Source: Dongia deserti (GTDB lineage: Bacteria > Pseudomonadota > Alphaproteobacteria > Dongiales > Dongiaceae). Taken from it: a DNA stretch of 64,000 bases. Numbering within the stretch: position 1 is the first letter of the stretch; every line of letters begins with the position of its first letter. Below the pieces are notes generated by a model. The model had not been told where the DNA came from and searched no databases. It saw only the letters and a list, made by a program, of their open reading frames with translations. The DNA is taken from the NCBI RefSeq assembly GCF_003574735.1, contig NZ_QORW01000020.1, forward strand, positions 1 through 64,000, given 5' to 3'. Positions 33,677-43,749 of the stretch are shown piece after piece. A program made the translations under genes and the position numbers.

Positions 33677-34027
33677 ATGAAATACATGCTGCTGATCTAC
33701 GGTGACGAAGAGAAGATGCGCGCGATCCCCAAGGAGGACGCCAGCAAGATGCTGCCGGCCTATTTCGCCTATACCGAGGCGCTGAAGAAGGCGGGCATTC
33801 TGCTGAGCAGCGATCGCCTGCAGTTCACGAGCAACGCCACGACGATCCGCATCCGCGACGGCAAGACCAATGTGGTGAACGGCCCGTACGCGGAGGCCAA
33901 GGAGCAGTTGGCCGGCTATTACCTCATCGATGTGCCCGACATGGACAGCGCCCTGTCCTGGGCCTCGCGCTGCCCTGGCGCCAGCTCCGGTACGGTCGAG
34001 GTCCGGCCGGTCTGGGTGATGCAGTAA
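33677..34027 (+). CDS. YCII-related (DGPF-type) protein
   Basis: Small ferredoxin-like-fold protein of 116 residues. The DGPF/YCII pattern has MKYMLLIYGDEEKM at the start, a middle FTSNATTIRIRDGKTNVVNGPYAEAKEQLAGYY and ALSWASRCPG near the end. It lies 8 bases before an ECF sigma factor gene. This pairing defines the ECF42-type group, where the small protein probably senses or transmits the signal. The start at 33677 has AGGAG six bases upstream. Confidence 0.9.
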   Translation: MKYMLLIYGDEEKMRAIPKEDASKMLPAYFAYTEALKKAGILLSSDRLQFTSNATTIRIRDGKTNVVNGPYAEAKEQLAGYYLIDVPDMDSALSWASRCPGASSGTVEVRPVWVMQ

Positions 34028-34035
34028 GTAGGTCC

Positions 34036-35292
34036 GTGACGACAAGGCAGGGCGAGCAGCCGGGCCACGTGGCGGCGGAAGCCATCGCGCGCCGGAGCTA
34101 TGGTAAGCTGGTCGCCTTTCTTGCCGCGCGCACGCGCGATGTTGCAGCGGCGGAGGACGCCCTGTCGGATGCCTTCGCCGCCGCGCTCGCCGAATGGCCA
34201 GCACATGGAACTCCCAGGCGACCCGAAGCGTGGCTGCTGGCGGTGGCGCGGCGCAAAGCGATCGATGCCGCGCGGCGCCGCCACACCTGCGATGCCGCCG
34301 CAACCGACCTGCGCCTGATGGCCGAAGAGATTGAAGGCCGCATGACGAACGCATCGGAGATTCCCGATGAGCGCCTGTCGCTGATGTTCGCCTGCGCGCA
34401 TCCGGCAATCGATGCCTCCATTCGCGCGCCACTAATCCTGCAGACCATTCTCGGCTTCGATGCGGCAACCATCGCATCGGCATTCCTGGTGGCACCGGCA
34501 ACGATGAGTCAGCGCCTGGTGCGCGCGAAGCAGAAGATTGCGATAGCGGGCATTCCGTTTCGCACTCCCGAGCGCGCCGATCTGCCGGAACGTTTGGACG
34601 CGGTGCTGGAAGCAATCTACGCCACCTTCACCGAAGGCTGGTCCGATCCCGTCGGCACGGAAGCAAAGCGGCGCAACCTGGCCGAAGAGGGAATCTGGTT
34701 GGGCAGGCTCGTCGCGTCGCTGCTGCCGGACGAGCCGGAGGCACTCGGTCTGCTCGCGCTCATGCTCTATGCCGAAGCACGGCGAGCAGCGCGGCGCGAT
34801 GCCCAAGGCGACTATGTCCCACTGGAAGAGCAGGACACTGCGGTCTGGGACGCGGCACTCATCACTGAAGCGGAAACGCTGCTGCGCGCCGCCAGCATGA
34901 AGGGCGCACTCGGGCGGTATCAGCTGGAAGCGGCGATCCAGTCCGCTCACGTGGTGCGTCGCCTCGCCGGCCGATCCGATTGGGATGCCATCACCCAACT
35001 CTACGATGCGCTATTCGCCCTCACCCGATCGCCGGTGGTGGCGGTCAATCGCGCGATCGCAATCGCCGAGACGCGCGGCCCGGCGGCGGGCTTGGCTGAA
35101 CTCGACGCATTGCACGCGCATCGGCAGTTGGCCGCGTATCAGCCGTACTGGGCGGCGCGGGCCGGATTGCTCGCCCGGTCCGGCGCAGCGGCGGAAGCGG
35201 ATCGGGCGTACGAGCTGGCGATTGGACTGGAATCCGATCCGGCCGTCCGGGGCTTTCTGGAGCGGCGCCGAGAAGCGATCTGGGCGCGATAG
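34036..35292 (+). CDS. ECF42-type RNA polymerase sigma factor
   Basis: The 418-residue extracytoplasmic-function sigma factor is much longer than a standard ECF (about 190). The first 170 residues hold sigma region 2 (EDALSDAFAAALAEWP, then PEAWLLAVARRKAIDAARRR) and region 4 (LILQTILGFDAATIASAFLVAPATMSQRLVRAK). A C-terminal helical, TPR/SnoaL-like extension (LGLLALMLYAEARRAARRD, VVAVNRAIAIAETRGPAAGL) replaces a separate anti-sigma factor. It begins with GTG just after the YCII gene, and the two form a unit of the ECF42 type. Target genes are unknown. Confidence 0.92.
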   Translation: MTTRQGEQPGHVAAEAIARRSYGKLVAFLAARTRDVAAAEDALSDAFAAALAEWPAHGTPRRPEAWLLAVARRKAIDAARRRHTCDAAATDLRLMAEEIEGRMTNASEIPDERLSLMFACAHPAIDASIRAPLILQTILGFDAATIASAFLVAPATMSQRLVRAKQKIAIAGIPFRTPERADLPERLDAVLEAIYATFTEGWSDPVGTEAKRRNLAEEGIWLGRLVASLLPDEPEALGLLALMLYAEARRAARRDAQGDYVPLEEQDTAVWDAALITEAETLLRAASMKGALGRYQLEAAIQSAHVVRRLAGRSDWDAITQLYDALFALTRSPVVAVNRAIAIAETRGPAAGLAELDALHAHRQLAAYQPYWAARAGLLARSGAAAEADRAYELAIGLESDPAVRGFLERRREAIWAR

Positions 35293-35384
35293 CGCATCTG
35301 CCCAAATTGCAGGCACAGTCGCACAAATCTTGGGCAAAGAGGGCGTTGGACATGGCCCAAAAATGGCGCAAAGCTGGGTGTTGA

Positions 35385-35789
<405 letters not shown>

Positions 35790-35865
35790 CCAGAACCCGT
35801 TGTGGGGGGCACCGGCGGCCTGACCGCCGGACTAGTCAATCATCTTCAGAGATCAGGAAGGTATC

Positions 35866-37275
35866 ATGTCGAGCGTCAGAAAAGTGTTGGATCTCATCAA
35901 GAAGGAAGAGATCCAGTATGTCGATTTCCGTTTCACCGATCCCATGGGCCAGTGGCAGCATCTGGCGCATCACGTGTCGACCATCACCGAGGAATTCCTG
36001 ACCGAAGGCGTGATGTTCGACGGTTCGTCGATCACGGGCTGGAAGGCCATCAACGAATCCGACATGACGCTGATGCCGGACTGCGACACCGCGGTGCTGG
36101 ACCCCTTCTCCGCCCAGAAGCTGCTGGTCATCTTCTGCGACGTCGCCGAGCCGCTGACCGGTCAGGCTTACGGTCGCGACCCGCGCTCGATCGCCAAGAA
36201 GGCGGAAGCCTATGTGAAGAGTTCCGGCGTCGGCGACACCTGCTATTTCGGCCCAGAGGCGGAGTTCTTCGTGTTCGATGACGTCCGCTACGACGTCAAG
36301 ATGAACGAGACCTATGTCTATCTCGACTCCGAAGAGGGACCGTACGTCTCCGGCAAGAAGTTCGAAGAAGGCAACCACGGCCACCGCATGAAGGTGAAGG
36401 GCGGCTACTTCCCGGTAGCGCCGCTGGATTCGGGCGGTGACCTGCGCTCGGAGATGCTCTCCACCCTCGCCGCCATGGGTGTCGAGGTGGAGAAGCACCA
36501 CCACGAAGTCGCGCCGAGCCAGCATGAGCTGGGTGTGAAATTCGGCACGCTGGTGCACTGCGCCGACGCGATGATCAAGTACAAATACGTGGTGAAGAAC
36601 GTCGCACACGCCTACGGCAAGACAGCGACCTTCATGCCGAAGCCGGTCAAGGGCGACAACGGCTCGGGCATGCACGTGCATCAATCGATTTGGAAGGGTG
36701 GCAAGCCGCTGTTCGCGGGCAACGGCTATGCTGATCTGTCCGAGACGGCGCTCTACTACATCGGCGGCATTATCAAGCATGCCAAGGCCATCAACGCCTT
36801 CACCAACCCGACAACGAACAGCTACAAGCGCCTGATCCCCGGCTTTGAGGCTCCGGTGTTGTTGGCCTACTCCTCGCGCAACCGCTCGGCCTCCTGCCGC
36901 ATTCCGTACGTGGCGAGCCCGAACGGCAAGCGCGTCGAGGTCCGCTTCCCCGATCCGCTCGCCAATCCGTACCTGGCCTTCTCGGCCATGCTGATGGCGG
37001 GCCTGGACGGCATCCAGAACAAGATCCATCCGGGCGACCCGATGGACAAGAACCTCTACGATCTGCCGCCGGAAGAGCTGGCTGACGTGCCGACCGTGTG
37101 CGGCAGCTTGCGCGAAGCGCTGCAGTCGCTGGAGGCCGACCACGCCTTCCTGCTCAAGGGCGACGTGTTCAACAAGGACTTCATCGAGGCTTACTCGGCA
37201 CTCAAGTGGGAAGAGGTGTATGCCCTCGAGCACACGCCGCACCCGATCGAGTACCAGATGTACTACTCCAACTAA
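35866..37275 (+). CDS. glnA: Type I glutamine synthetase
   Basis: Dodecameric ATP-dependent enzyme joining ammonia to glutamate. The 469-residue product has [10 protein letters not shown], the metal-binding EAEFF region, [20 protein letters not shown] and the adenylylation site NLYDLPPEE with Tyr398. Family features of GSI-beta are complete. It forms an operon with glnB and ends at a terminator about 35 bases downstream. Confidence 0.97.
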   Translation: MSSVRKVLDLIKKEEIQYVDFRFTDPMGQWQHLAHHVSTITEEFLTEGVMFDGSSITGWKAINESDMTLMPDCDTAVLDPFSAQKLLVIFCDVAEPLTGQAYGRDPRSIAKKAEAYVKSSGVGDTCYFGPEAEFFVFDDVRYDVKMNETYVYLDSEEGPYVSGKKFEEGNHGHRMKVKGGYFPVAPLDSGGDLRSEMLSTLAAMGVEVEKHHHEVAPSQHELGVKFGTLVHCADAMIKYKYVVKNVAHAYGKTATFMPKPVKGDNGSGMHVHQSIWKGGKPLFAGNGYADLSETALYYIGGIIKHAKAINAFTNPTTNSYKRLIPGFEAPVLLAYSSRNRSASCRIPYVASPNGKRVEVRFPDPLANPYLAFSAMLMAGLDGIQNKIHPGDPMDKNLYDLPPEELADVPTVCGSLREALQSLEADHAFLLKGDVFNKDFIEAYSALKWEEVYALEHTPHPIEYQMYYSN

Positions 37276-37308
37276 AACCCTACCGCGGCCTGCGACCCGC
37301 GGAATACC

Positions 37309-37351
37309 GATCGCCCGCCCCAGATGTCTCCCTCGGGCGGGCGATCTTTTT
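37309..37351 (+). terminator. Intrinsic terminator after glnA
   Basis: 12-bp stem gatcgcccgccc / gggcgggcgatc with a 14-base loop and TTTTTG on the plus strand. It ends the glnBA transcript. Confidence 0.85.
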
Positions 37352-37410
37352 GTTTGACATCGTATCGGCTAGCTTGGGCGCTCACTTCACCCCCTATTGC
37401 GAGCTGGCCC

Positions 37411-38553
37411 ATGACCACCAATTCTCTCTCCCTCGAAACCCTCTGCGCGCAGGCGATGGGCTGGATCGAGCCGACGACCAAGGCAATCGTCCAGCCGGTT
37501 CACGTGGCGACCACCTATCTGCGTGACGAGGACAACGAATACAGGTCCGGCCGCTCCTATATTCGCGAGGACAATCCGACCTGGGACCAGGTGGAGGAGC
37601 TGCTGACGCGGCTGGAAGGCGGTGCTGCGACCCTGCTGTTCTCCGCCGGCATGGCGGCAGCGACCGCATCCTTCCTGGCGCTCCGGCCCGGCGATCACGT
37701 CGTGGTGCCGCAAGTCATGTATTGGGGCCTGCGCAAATGGCTGCTCGGGCCCGCGACCGATTGGGGCCTGAGGGTCGATCTCGTGGACATGGCCAGCCTC
37801 GATGCCGTGCGCACAGCCATGCGGCCGGGCAAGACCAAGATCATCTGGGCGGAGACGCCGTCCAACCCCATGTGGCAGGTGTTCGATCTGAAGGCGCTGG
37901 CGGAGATCGCCCATGGCGCCGGCGCTCGCCTGGCGGTGGATTCGACCTGCGCGACGCCGATCCTGACGCAGCCGATCGCGCTCGGCGCCGATCTCGTCAT
38001 GCACGCCGCCACCAAATACCTGAACGGCCATTCCGACGTGCTGGCCGGCTCTCTCACGACCGCGCGGCAGGATGAATTCTGGCAGCGCATCTGCGGCGTG
38101 CGCACGAGTTGCGGTGCCGTGCTGGGCAGTTTCGAGGCCTGGCTGTTGCTGCGCGGCATGCGCACACTGCCGCTGCGCGTGAAACAAGCCTCTACCAACG
38201 CGCTCTACCTGGCGGAACAGCTGGAGCGCCATCCCGGTGTGGCACAGGTGCTCTATCCCGGCCTTCCCAGCCACCCGCAGCACGAGCTTGCGACGCGCCA
38301 GATGCAGGGCGGCTTCGGCGGCATGCTCTCCATCCGCGTCAAAGGCGGCGAAGCGGCAGCGATCCGGTGCGCCGCCCGGGTGCAGCTGTGGAAGCGGGCC
38401 ACCTCGCTCGGCGGAGTGGAAAGCCTGATCGAGCATCGCGCTTCGATCGAAGGTGCGGGCACGCCGGTTCCGGGTGACCTGCTGCGCCTGTCCACCGGTA
38501 TCGAAAAGGCTGAGGACCTGCTGGCAGACCTGTCCCAAGCCCTGGCACCATAA
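37411..38553 (+). CDS. Cys/Met metabolism PLP-dependent enzyme (cystathionine beta-lyase-like)
   Basis: Fold-type I PLP enzyme of 380 residues. It has PVHVATTYLRDEDNEY near the N-terminus, ATLLFSAGMAAATASFLAL, WAETPSNPMWQVFD, the Schiff-base Lys in HAATKYLNGHSDVLAG (Lys about 198) and ATSLGGVESLIEHRAS near the end. Members include cystathionine beta-lyase, gamma-synthase and O-succinylhomoserine sulfhydrylase. The sequence fits the beta-lyase side but does not fix the substrate. It is read from its own promoter after the glnA terminator. Confidence 0.86.
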   Translation: MTTNSLSLETLCAQAMGWIEPTTKAIVQPVHVATTYLRDEDNEYRSGRSYIREDNPTWDQVEELLTRLEGGAATLLFSAGMAAATASFLALRPGDHVVVPQVMYWGLRKWLLGPATDWGLRVDLVDMASLDAVRTAMRPGKTKIIWAETPSNPMWQVFDLKALAEIAHGAGARLAVDSTCATPILTQPIALGADLVMHAATKYLNGHSDVLAGSLTTARQDEFWQRICGVRTSCGAVLGSFEAWLLLRGMRTLPLRVKQASTNALYLAEQLERHPGVAQVLYPGLPSHPQHELATRQMQGGFGGMLSIRVKGGEAAAIRCAARVQLWKRATSLGGVESLIEHRASIEGAGTPVPGDLLRLSTGIEKAEDLLADLSQALAP

Positions 38554-38664
38554 ATAGCCGGCACATCAGGGAAACGGGCGTTTGCTGTACGGCTCTTAGT
38601 AGTCTCTTTACCGCTCCGCCTTAGCCTTAGGCGCCAACAGCCTCGATTAAAGGTGGCGGGTGCC

Positions 38665-40332
38665 ATGAACATTTGGGGAAAGATGATGGTGTCGGCCGGT
38701 GGCGCCGTGCTGGCAACCATGCTGGTGGGCGCGGTCGGTCTTTTCGGCATGGAGCGAATCAATGGCGCCATCTCGACCCAGGTCGCCGTGGGATCGCTGC
38801 TGAAGCAGCACATGGCCGCCGACCTCGGCCGCGCCAAGCTGGTCAATGTGGTGGAGCGCGCCATCCGCATCGGGCGCATGAACCGCAACGAAGGGCCGGC
38901 CATTGTCGAAGGGGCCAAGGCCGATGTCGGCGCGCTGGTGCCGAATTTGGTTCAACAACCGCCTGAAATGCTGCCCGAGGATTTGGGCAGAGAGGTGATG
39001 GAGGCGCACGCCGCCATGCGATCCTTCACCGACCAGGTGAGCTCGCTGGTCGAGATGGCGTTCGCCGACAATTACAAGGCGAACCAGGGGCTCGAGCCAT
39101 TCCTGGGCCTGTCCAAGGAACTCACGCAGCGGATGGCGGACCTCAGCAACAAGCTCGAGGCCGTCAGTGAAGCCACGGCCGCGGAGACCGCCGATCTCAA
39201 GCAGACACTGATGATGGCCATGATTGGCGTCATCCTGGTTGCCGTCATCGGACTGATCGCCTTCAACCTCGTAGTTTCCCGCTCCGTCTCGCGCCCAGTC
39301 GCCCTGGTCACCAGCATCATGGGGCGCATGGCCGGCGGCGAGCGTGCGATCGACATACCGGCGATGAACCGCTCGGACGAGATCGGCCAGATGTATGCCG
39401 CGCTCTCCTCCTTCAAAGAAAGCCTCAGCCACGCCGATCGCCTGGCGGAACAGGAGCAGGCCGCGGCCGAGGCGCGCGCCAAGCGTGGCGACCGGATGGA
39501 GGCCATATGCCACAGCTTTGACCAGACGATCACAGATTTGCTCAAGGGGTTCGAGGACGTCATGAGCGAGCTGCGCCGGTCGGCCGAGAGCATGGCGGAA
39601 GCAGCGCGCCAGACCGAAGCCGAGGCGAAGGCCGCCAACACCGCCTCGCAGTCGGCGGGCAGCAACGTCAACTCTGTTGCCGGCGCGACCGAGGAACTGG
39701 TCGCGTCCGTGGGCGAGATCGGACGCCAGACCGAGCGCTCGTCGGAGATCGCGGCCCGTGCAGCGGCGCGCGCGAGCGAAACCGACAAGCAGATCCAGGG
39801 CCTGGCAGATGCCGCACAGAAGGTTGGCGATGTGGTCAAGCTGATCACCGACATCGCCGAGCAGACCAACCTGCTGGCACTCAATGCGACGATCGAGGCC
39901 GCCCGCGCTGGCGAAGCCGGCAAAGGATTTGCAGTGGTCGCCAGCGAAGTGAAGAACCTCGCCAACCAGACCGCCCATGCGACCGAGGAAATCGCGCAAC
40001 AGATCGCTGCGATCCAGGGCGAGACCAAGACCGCGGTCACCGCGATCCAAGGCATCTCCGGCATCGTCGGCGAGATCAACCAGATTGCTGCCGCCATCGC
40101 CGCCGCGATCGAGCAACAGGACTCGGCCACCCGCGAGATCGCGCGCAACGTCGAAGGCGCGTCGAGCGGTACTCGGTCGGTGAGTACCAGCATAGGGCAT
40201 GTCTCCGAGGCAGCCACCGAAACAGGCGGCGCCGCCAAGGCCATGCTCGGTGCGGTTGCCAAATTGGCCGATCGGTCAGCTCAGGTTCAAAGCAAAGTCA
40301 GCGACTTCCTGCGCGACGTCCGAAGCGCATAG
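38665..40332 (+). CDS. Methyl-accepting chemotaxis protein
   Basis: Membrane chemoreceptor of 555 residues. The first membrane helix is at about residues 8-28 ([20 protein letters not shown]). A periplasmic four-helix-bundle-like domain follows to about residue 180, then a second helix ([20 protein letters not shown]). After this come a HAMP region ([20 protein letters not shown]) and a long cytoplasmic signalling coiled coil with the conserved hairpin [20 protein letters not shown]. The start chosen (38665) follows AAAGGTGG; a GTG at 38653 is less likely. No che genes adjoin it, so it is an orphan receptor with unknown ligand. Confidence 0.9.
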   Translation: MNIWGKMMVSAGGAVLATMLVGAVGLFGMERINGAISTQVAVGSLLKQHMAADLGRAKLVNVVERAIRIGRMNRNEGPAIVEGAKADVGALVPNLVQQPPEMLPEDLGREVMEAHAAMRSFTDQVSSLVEMAFADNYKANQGLEPFLGLSKELTQRMADLSNKLEAVSEATAAETADLKQTLMMAMIGVILVAVIGLIAFNLVVSRSVSRPVALVTSIMGRMAGGERAIDIPAMNRSDEIGQMYAALSSFKESLSHADRLAEQEQAAAEARAKRGDRMEAICHSFDQTITDLLKGFEDVMSELRRSAESMAEAARQTEAEAKAANTASQSAGSNVNSVAGATEELVASVGEIGRQTERSSEIAARAAARASETDKQIQGLADAAQKVGDVVKLITDIAEQTNLLALNATIEAARAGEAGKGFAVVASEVKNLANQTAHATEEIAQQIAAIQGETKTAVTAIQGISGIVGEINQIAAAIAAAIEQQDSATREIARNVEGASSGTRSVSTSIGHVSEAATETGGAAKAMLGAVAKLADRSAQVQSKVSDFLRDVRSA

Positions 40333-40422
40333 CGCGGGAACTACTTAGCACTTACTCCGTTTTGTCCTCGCCGGGGCTCTTGCTGGCGACCGGCGCCCGC
40401 TTAACGGCTCCTTAAGGCTGTT

Positions 40423-40439
40423 TGGCATAAGCTTTGCTC
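40423..40439 (+). promoter_or_regulatory. Candidate sigma-54-type promoter before the DUF1194 pair
   Basis: TTGGCATAAGCTTTGCT has GG at 40425-40426 and GC at 40437-40438 (GG-N10-GC), and lies about 58 bases before the first DUF1194 gene. The match is good but no enhancer-binding site was identified. Confidence 0.5.
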
Positions 40440-40496
40440 AAAGGGAGGTGATGCAACGATTCGGCGGTCGCCGTTAGTCGGCGACTGGAGGTTGAC

Positions 40497-41231
40497 ATGC
40501 TTCGCTGTGTACGACTCGCGTTCCTTACCCTTTTCTGCGGCGCGCTGAGCTGCTTGCACGCAGCCGCTGCCGAAGAACTGAGCACCGACGCCAACATTAT
40601 CACCGGCCTCGATGTCTCGAGTTCTATCAATGCCCAAGAAACAATGCTGCAAATAGACGGCATGGCCCAGGCCATCCGCTCGCCGGCGATTCTCGCCGCG
40701 ATCCAGCACGGACAGCACGGCCGGATCGGCTTCGCGGTGTTCGTTTGGGCCGACGGTGACTATCCCGAGCTGGTCTCATGGCGGACCATCGGCTCGCAAG
40801 AGGACGCGGAAGCAACCTCTCAGGAGATCTCGTCTCGGCTTGACGCCCTGCTATCGTCAGCCACGCGCTCGGTCGGCACACTGACGAATCTGTCGGGTGC
40901 GATGGACCATGCGTCCGACATGCTCGCGCAGGCGCCCTATCGCGCCAAGCGCGCGGTCGTCAATATCATCGGGAATGGTGAGGACAACGTCGGTGAAGAT
41001 CCGCAACGCGCCCGGGCTGACCTGCTGGCGCGTGGCGCCACCATCAATGGCGTCGTGGTCGGCGGCGATCCTGCGGTGCTCAACTACTATCGCAATCGGG
41101 TGATCGGCGGAAGGACAGCCTTTGTGCTGCCGGCCGATAACGCCGAGACGCTGGTCCAGGTGTTCGCGATGAAGTTCGTATCGGAGATCGCGCTTCACGT
41201 TCAACCGGCCGAACGGCCGGACCGGTTGTAA
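40497..41231 (+). CDS. DUF1194 (vWA-like) secreted protein, copy 1
   Basis: Probably periplasmic protein of 244 residues. A signal peptide is followed by ANIITGLDVSSSINAQE, a MIDAS-like DxSxS motif of von Willebrand factor A folds, then FAVFVWADGDYPELV and NIIGNGEDNVGEDP. DUF1194 proteins are common in alphaproteobacteria and have no assigned role. Its neighbour is a paralogue, with which it shares length and all motifs. Confidence 0.86.
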   Translation: MLRCVRLAFLTLFCGALSCLHAAAAEELSTDANIITGLDVSSSINAQETMLQIDGMAQAIRSPAILAAIQHGQHGRIGFAVFVWADGDYPELVSWRTIGSQEDAEATSQEISSRLDALLSSATRSVGTLTNLSGAMDHASDMLAQAPYRAKRAVVNIIGNGEDNVGEDPQRARADLLARGATINGVVVGGDPAVLNYYRNRVIGGRTAFVLPADNAETLVQVFAMKFVSEIALHVQPAERPDRL

Positions 41232-41287
41232 GCTCAAACGAATATTCGGCTTGACGCCCTCCCGCGGCGGGGCGAAAGCTATGCTTC

Positions 41288-42013
41288 GTGCGCCGTCTGC
41301 TTACACTCGTTTTTTTGGGCTGCGCCCTATTCGTTGGCCGCATCGGCCTCGCGGACAGCGTTAGGACGGATGCCAATATTGTCACGGGCCTCGACCTCTC
41401 CGGCTCGATCGAGGCCCCTGACGCGCGGCTGCAGATGGACGGCATCGCAATGGCGATCCGCTCGCCGCAGATCATCGCCGCGATCAAGTATGGAACCCAT
41501 GGCCGCATCGGCTTTGCTTTGTTCGTGTGGGCCGACGGCAACTATCCTGTGCTCGCCGCCTGGCGCCTGATCAGCTCACCGGAGGAAGCTCTGGCGGTCT
41601 CGGAAGAAGTCGCCGAGCAGTTGCGCGCCATTCGGGCCTCCGACATCGTGGTCAGGCTCGGCGCGCTCACCGATGTCTCAGGCGCCATCGATTATGGCCG
41701 CGAGATGTTGCAGGCCGCCCCCTTCGACACCAACCACCGCATTATCAACATCGTCAGCAACGGCGTCGATAACGTGGGTGAACACGCCTGGTTGGCGCGT
41801 GACCGCGCGATCGCCCAGGGCGTGACGATCAATGGCATCGCGCTGGGCCGTGACCGGACCATCTACGACTATTTCAAGCGCGAGGTCATTGGCGGTCCAC
41901 AGGCCTTCGTCTTCTCCGCTACCGATCCCGAGCACATGGTGGAGGTGCTGGCACGCAAATTCACGACCGAGATCGTCTCGACGACAGACCCGACTGATCA
42001 GGGGTTCAGATAA
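41288..42013 (+). CDS. DUF1194 (vWA-like) secreted protein, copy 2
   Basis: Tandem paralogue of the preceding gene (241 residues; ANIVTGLDLSGSIEAPD with DxSxS, FALFVWADGNYPVLA, NIVSNGVDNVGEHA). The signal peptide is LLTLVFLGCALFVGRIGLA. The GTG start at 41288 is used because the ATG at 41281 is out of frame. Its 3' end overlaps the convergent carbonic anhydrase gene by 16 bases. Confidence 0.85.
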   Translation: MRRLLTLVFLGCALFVGRIGLADSVRTDANIVTGLDLSGSIEAPDARLQMDGIAMAIRSPQIIAAIKYGTHGRIGFALFVWADGNYPVLAAWRLISSPEEALAVSEEVAEQLRAIRASDIVVRLGALTDVSGAIDYGREMLQAAPFDTNHRIINIVSNGVDNVGEHAWLARDRAIAQGVTINGIALGRDRTIYDYFKREVIGGPQAFVFSATDPEHMVEVLARKFTTEIVSTTDPTDQGFR

Positions 42014-42531
42014 CTTGCGGCTAGCTCGGCGTAGTGCTGCGCCGTGTAGCCGAAATATTTCAGTTCCGCGTCGGTCAGCGTCCGCATGAGCTTGGCCGGA
42101 CTGCCCGCCCACAGCTCGCCGCGCTTCACGCGCTTGCCCGGTGTCACCAGCGCGCCGGCCGCGACCATGGCGCCCGATTCCACGACCACACCATCCATGA
42201 CGCAGGCTCTCATGCCGATGAAGCACCCGTCTTCCAGCGTGCAGGCGTGGATCAGTGCCATGTGACCGATCGTGACATCCGATCCGATGAATGTCTTCGT
42301 GCCGGCCGCGCCTTCGCGTTCATGATTGATGTGGACGATCGTGCCATCCTGGATGTTGGTGCGTGCGCCGACCCGGATCGTATTGTCGTCGCCGCGCAAC
42401 ACGCAGCCATACCAGATCGAGGCCTGCTCCCCGATCACGACGTCACCGATCACGACAGCCGTCTCGGCGATGAAGGCACTGGCGGCGACGGTGGGTGTCA
42501 CGCCATGGTGCGTGCGGATGAGGCCGGCCAT
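41998..42531 (-). CDS. Gamma carbonic anhydrase-like hexapeptide protein
   Basis: Left-handed beta-helix protein of 177 residues with hexapeptide repeats (VVIGDVVIGEQASIWYGCVL, then RTNIQDGTIVHINHEREG, with zinc-site His residues in VHINHE and IGHMALIHACTLE). The GDDNTIRVG stretch is typical. It is trimeric in the family; activity as a carbonic anhydrase is not proven for all members. It starts 9 bases after the argC stop and is probably cotranscribed with argC. Confidence 0.88.
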   Translation of the reverse strand: MAGLIRTHHGVTPTVAASAFIAETAVVIGDVVIGEQASIWYGCVLRGDDNTIRVGARTNIQDGTIVHINHEREGAAGTKTFIGSDVTIGHMALIHACTLEDGCFIGMRACVMDGVVVESGAMVAAGALVTPGKRVKRGELWAGSPAKLMRTLTDAELKYFGYTAQHYAELAASYLNP

Positions 42532-42540
42532 GCGATGCTC

Positions 42541-43587
42541 CTATGGGAACAGGGGCAATTGCTCGAGCGCCGTTTCTTCCGGGAATCCGGCCATCACGTT
42601 CATGTTCTGCACCGCCTGACCGGACGCGCCCTTCACTAGGTTGTCCTCCACCGACATCAGGATGGCGCGGTTCGGCACGCGATCGGCATGGACCGACATG
42701 AGGACAAAGTTGCTGCCGCGGACGTGGCGCGTCGCAGGGACCGCGCCGTTGGGCAGGACGCGCAGGAAATACTCGTCGCGATAACGCTCCGACAAGGCGG
42801 CGCGCAAATGATCGGCCGTGACGCCGGGCGCCATCTTTACATAAATGCTGGCGAGAATGCCACGGCTCATCGGCATCAAGTGCGGCGTGAAGTTGACGAT
42901 GATCGGCTTGCCGGCGGCTTCCGACAGCCCCTGCTCGATCTCCGGCGCATGGCGATGGTTGGCAACACCGTAGGCATGGGTGCCCTCGGTCACTTCCGAG
43001 TAGAGGCTGCCCAGCTTCACGTCGCGTCCGGCACCGGTCACGCCCGACTTCGCATCGATGATGATGTCGTCGACCTCGACCAGCTTCTTCTCGAGCAGCG
43101 GGATCAGGGGCAATTGCGCGGCAGTCGGATAGCAGCCGGGATTGGCGACCAGGCGCGCCTTGCGCACCGCATCCCGCTTGATCTCGGTCAAGCCGTAGAC
43201 CGCTTCCTTCTGCAAGTCAGGCGCGTGATGCTCGTGCCCGTACCAGGTGGCGTAGGAGGCGATATCCGAGAGCCGGAAATCGGCGGACAGGTCGACGATC
43301 TTGAGATGCCGCGGCAGCTTGGCAATGACCTCCTGCGTCAGGCCGTGCGGCAGGCCGCAAAACACGAAATCGACGCCGTCCCACTCGACATCATCGATCT
43401 TGCTCAACGTCGGCAGATCCAACAGCTGAAGCTGCGGAAAGACGTCGGCGGCGGGTTTGCCCGCCTGCCGGTCTGCGGTCAGCGCAACGATGTCGACCTG
43501 CGGATGGCGCGACAGCAGGCGCACCAGCTCGGCGCCCGTGTATCCGCTGGCGCCCAGGATCGCGACCCGAAGCTTGTTGCTCGCCAT
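42541..43587 (-). CDS. argC: N-acetyl-gamma-glutamyl-phosphate reductase
   Basis: NADPH-dependent third step of arginine synthesis. The 348-residue protein has the nucleotide loop GASGYTGAEL, FCGLPHGLTQEV, the catalytic Cys152 in NPGCYPTA and the C-terminal GASGQAVQNMN. Length fits type 1 ArgC. It is followed 9 bases later by the gamma carbonic anhydrase-like gene in the same direction. Confidence 0.95.
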   Translation of the reverse strand: MASNKLRVAILGASGYTGAELVRLLSRHPQVDIVALTADRQAGKPAADVFPQLQLLDLPTLSKIDDVEWDGVDFVFCGLPHGLTQEVIAKLPRHLKIVDLSADFRLSDIASYATWYGHEHHAPDLQKEAVYGLTEIKRDAVRKARLVANPGCYPTAAQLPLIPLLEKKLVEVDDIIIDAKSGVTGAGRDVKLGSLYSEVTEGTHAYGVANHRHAPEIEQGLSEAAGKPIIVNFTPHLMPMSRGILASIYVKMAPGVTADHLRAALSERYRDEYFLRVLPNGAVPATRHVRGSNFVLMSVHADRVPNRAILMSVEDNLVKGASGQAVQNMNVMAGFPEETALEQLPLFP

Positions 43588-43749
43588 TTTCCGACCTCGA
43601 CAGGGTGTGCCCGTTCCGGGGGAGTGCTATCGAAAGCGAGGCCCCCCGACAACAGAAATCATTGTGGCAGGGCCGATTGGCAAGCCTGGCCGCCCGCCCT
43701 ACTCTGGGTCGAAATCAAGTCCGGATTCTGCCATTGGAAAGGGGATTTC

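Noticed and set aside
36867-37049. Small minus-strand frames inside glnA
   Set aside because: They are shadows of a highly conserved gene without start signals.
37352-37410. A SAM riboswitch before the Cys/Met enzyme gene
   Set aside because: The 64 bases between the glnA terminator and the start are too short and contain no recognisable riboswitch core.
40450-40476. A short leader peptide (8 codons) before the DUF1194 gene
   Set aside because: The GGAGG lies only two bases from its ATG, too close for normal initiation, and there is no regulatory codon run.
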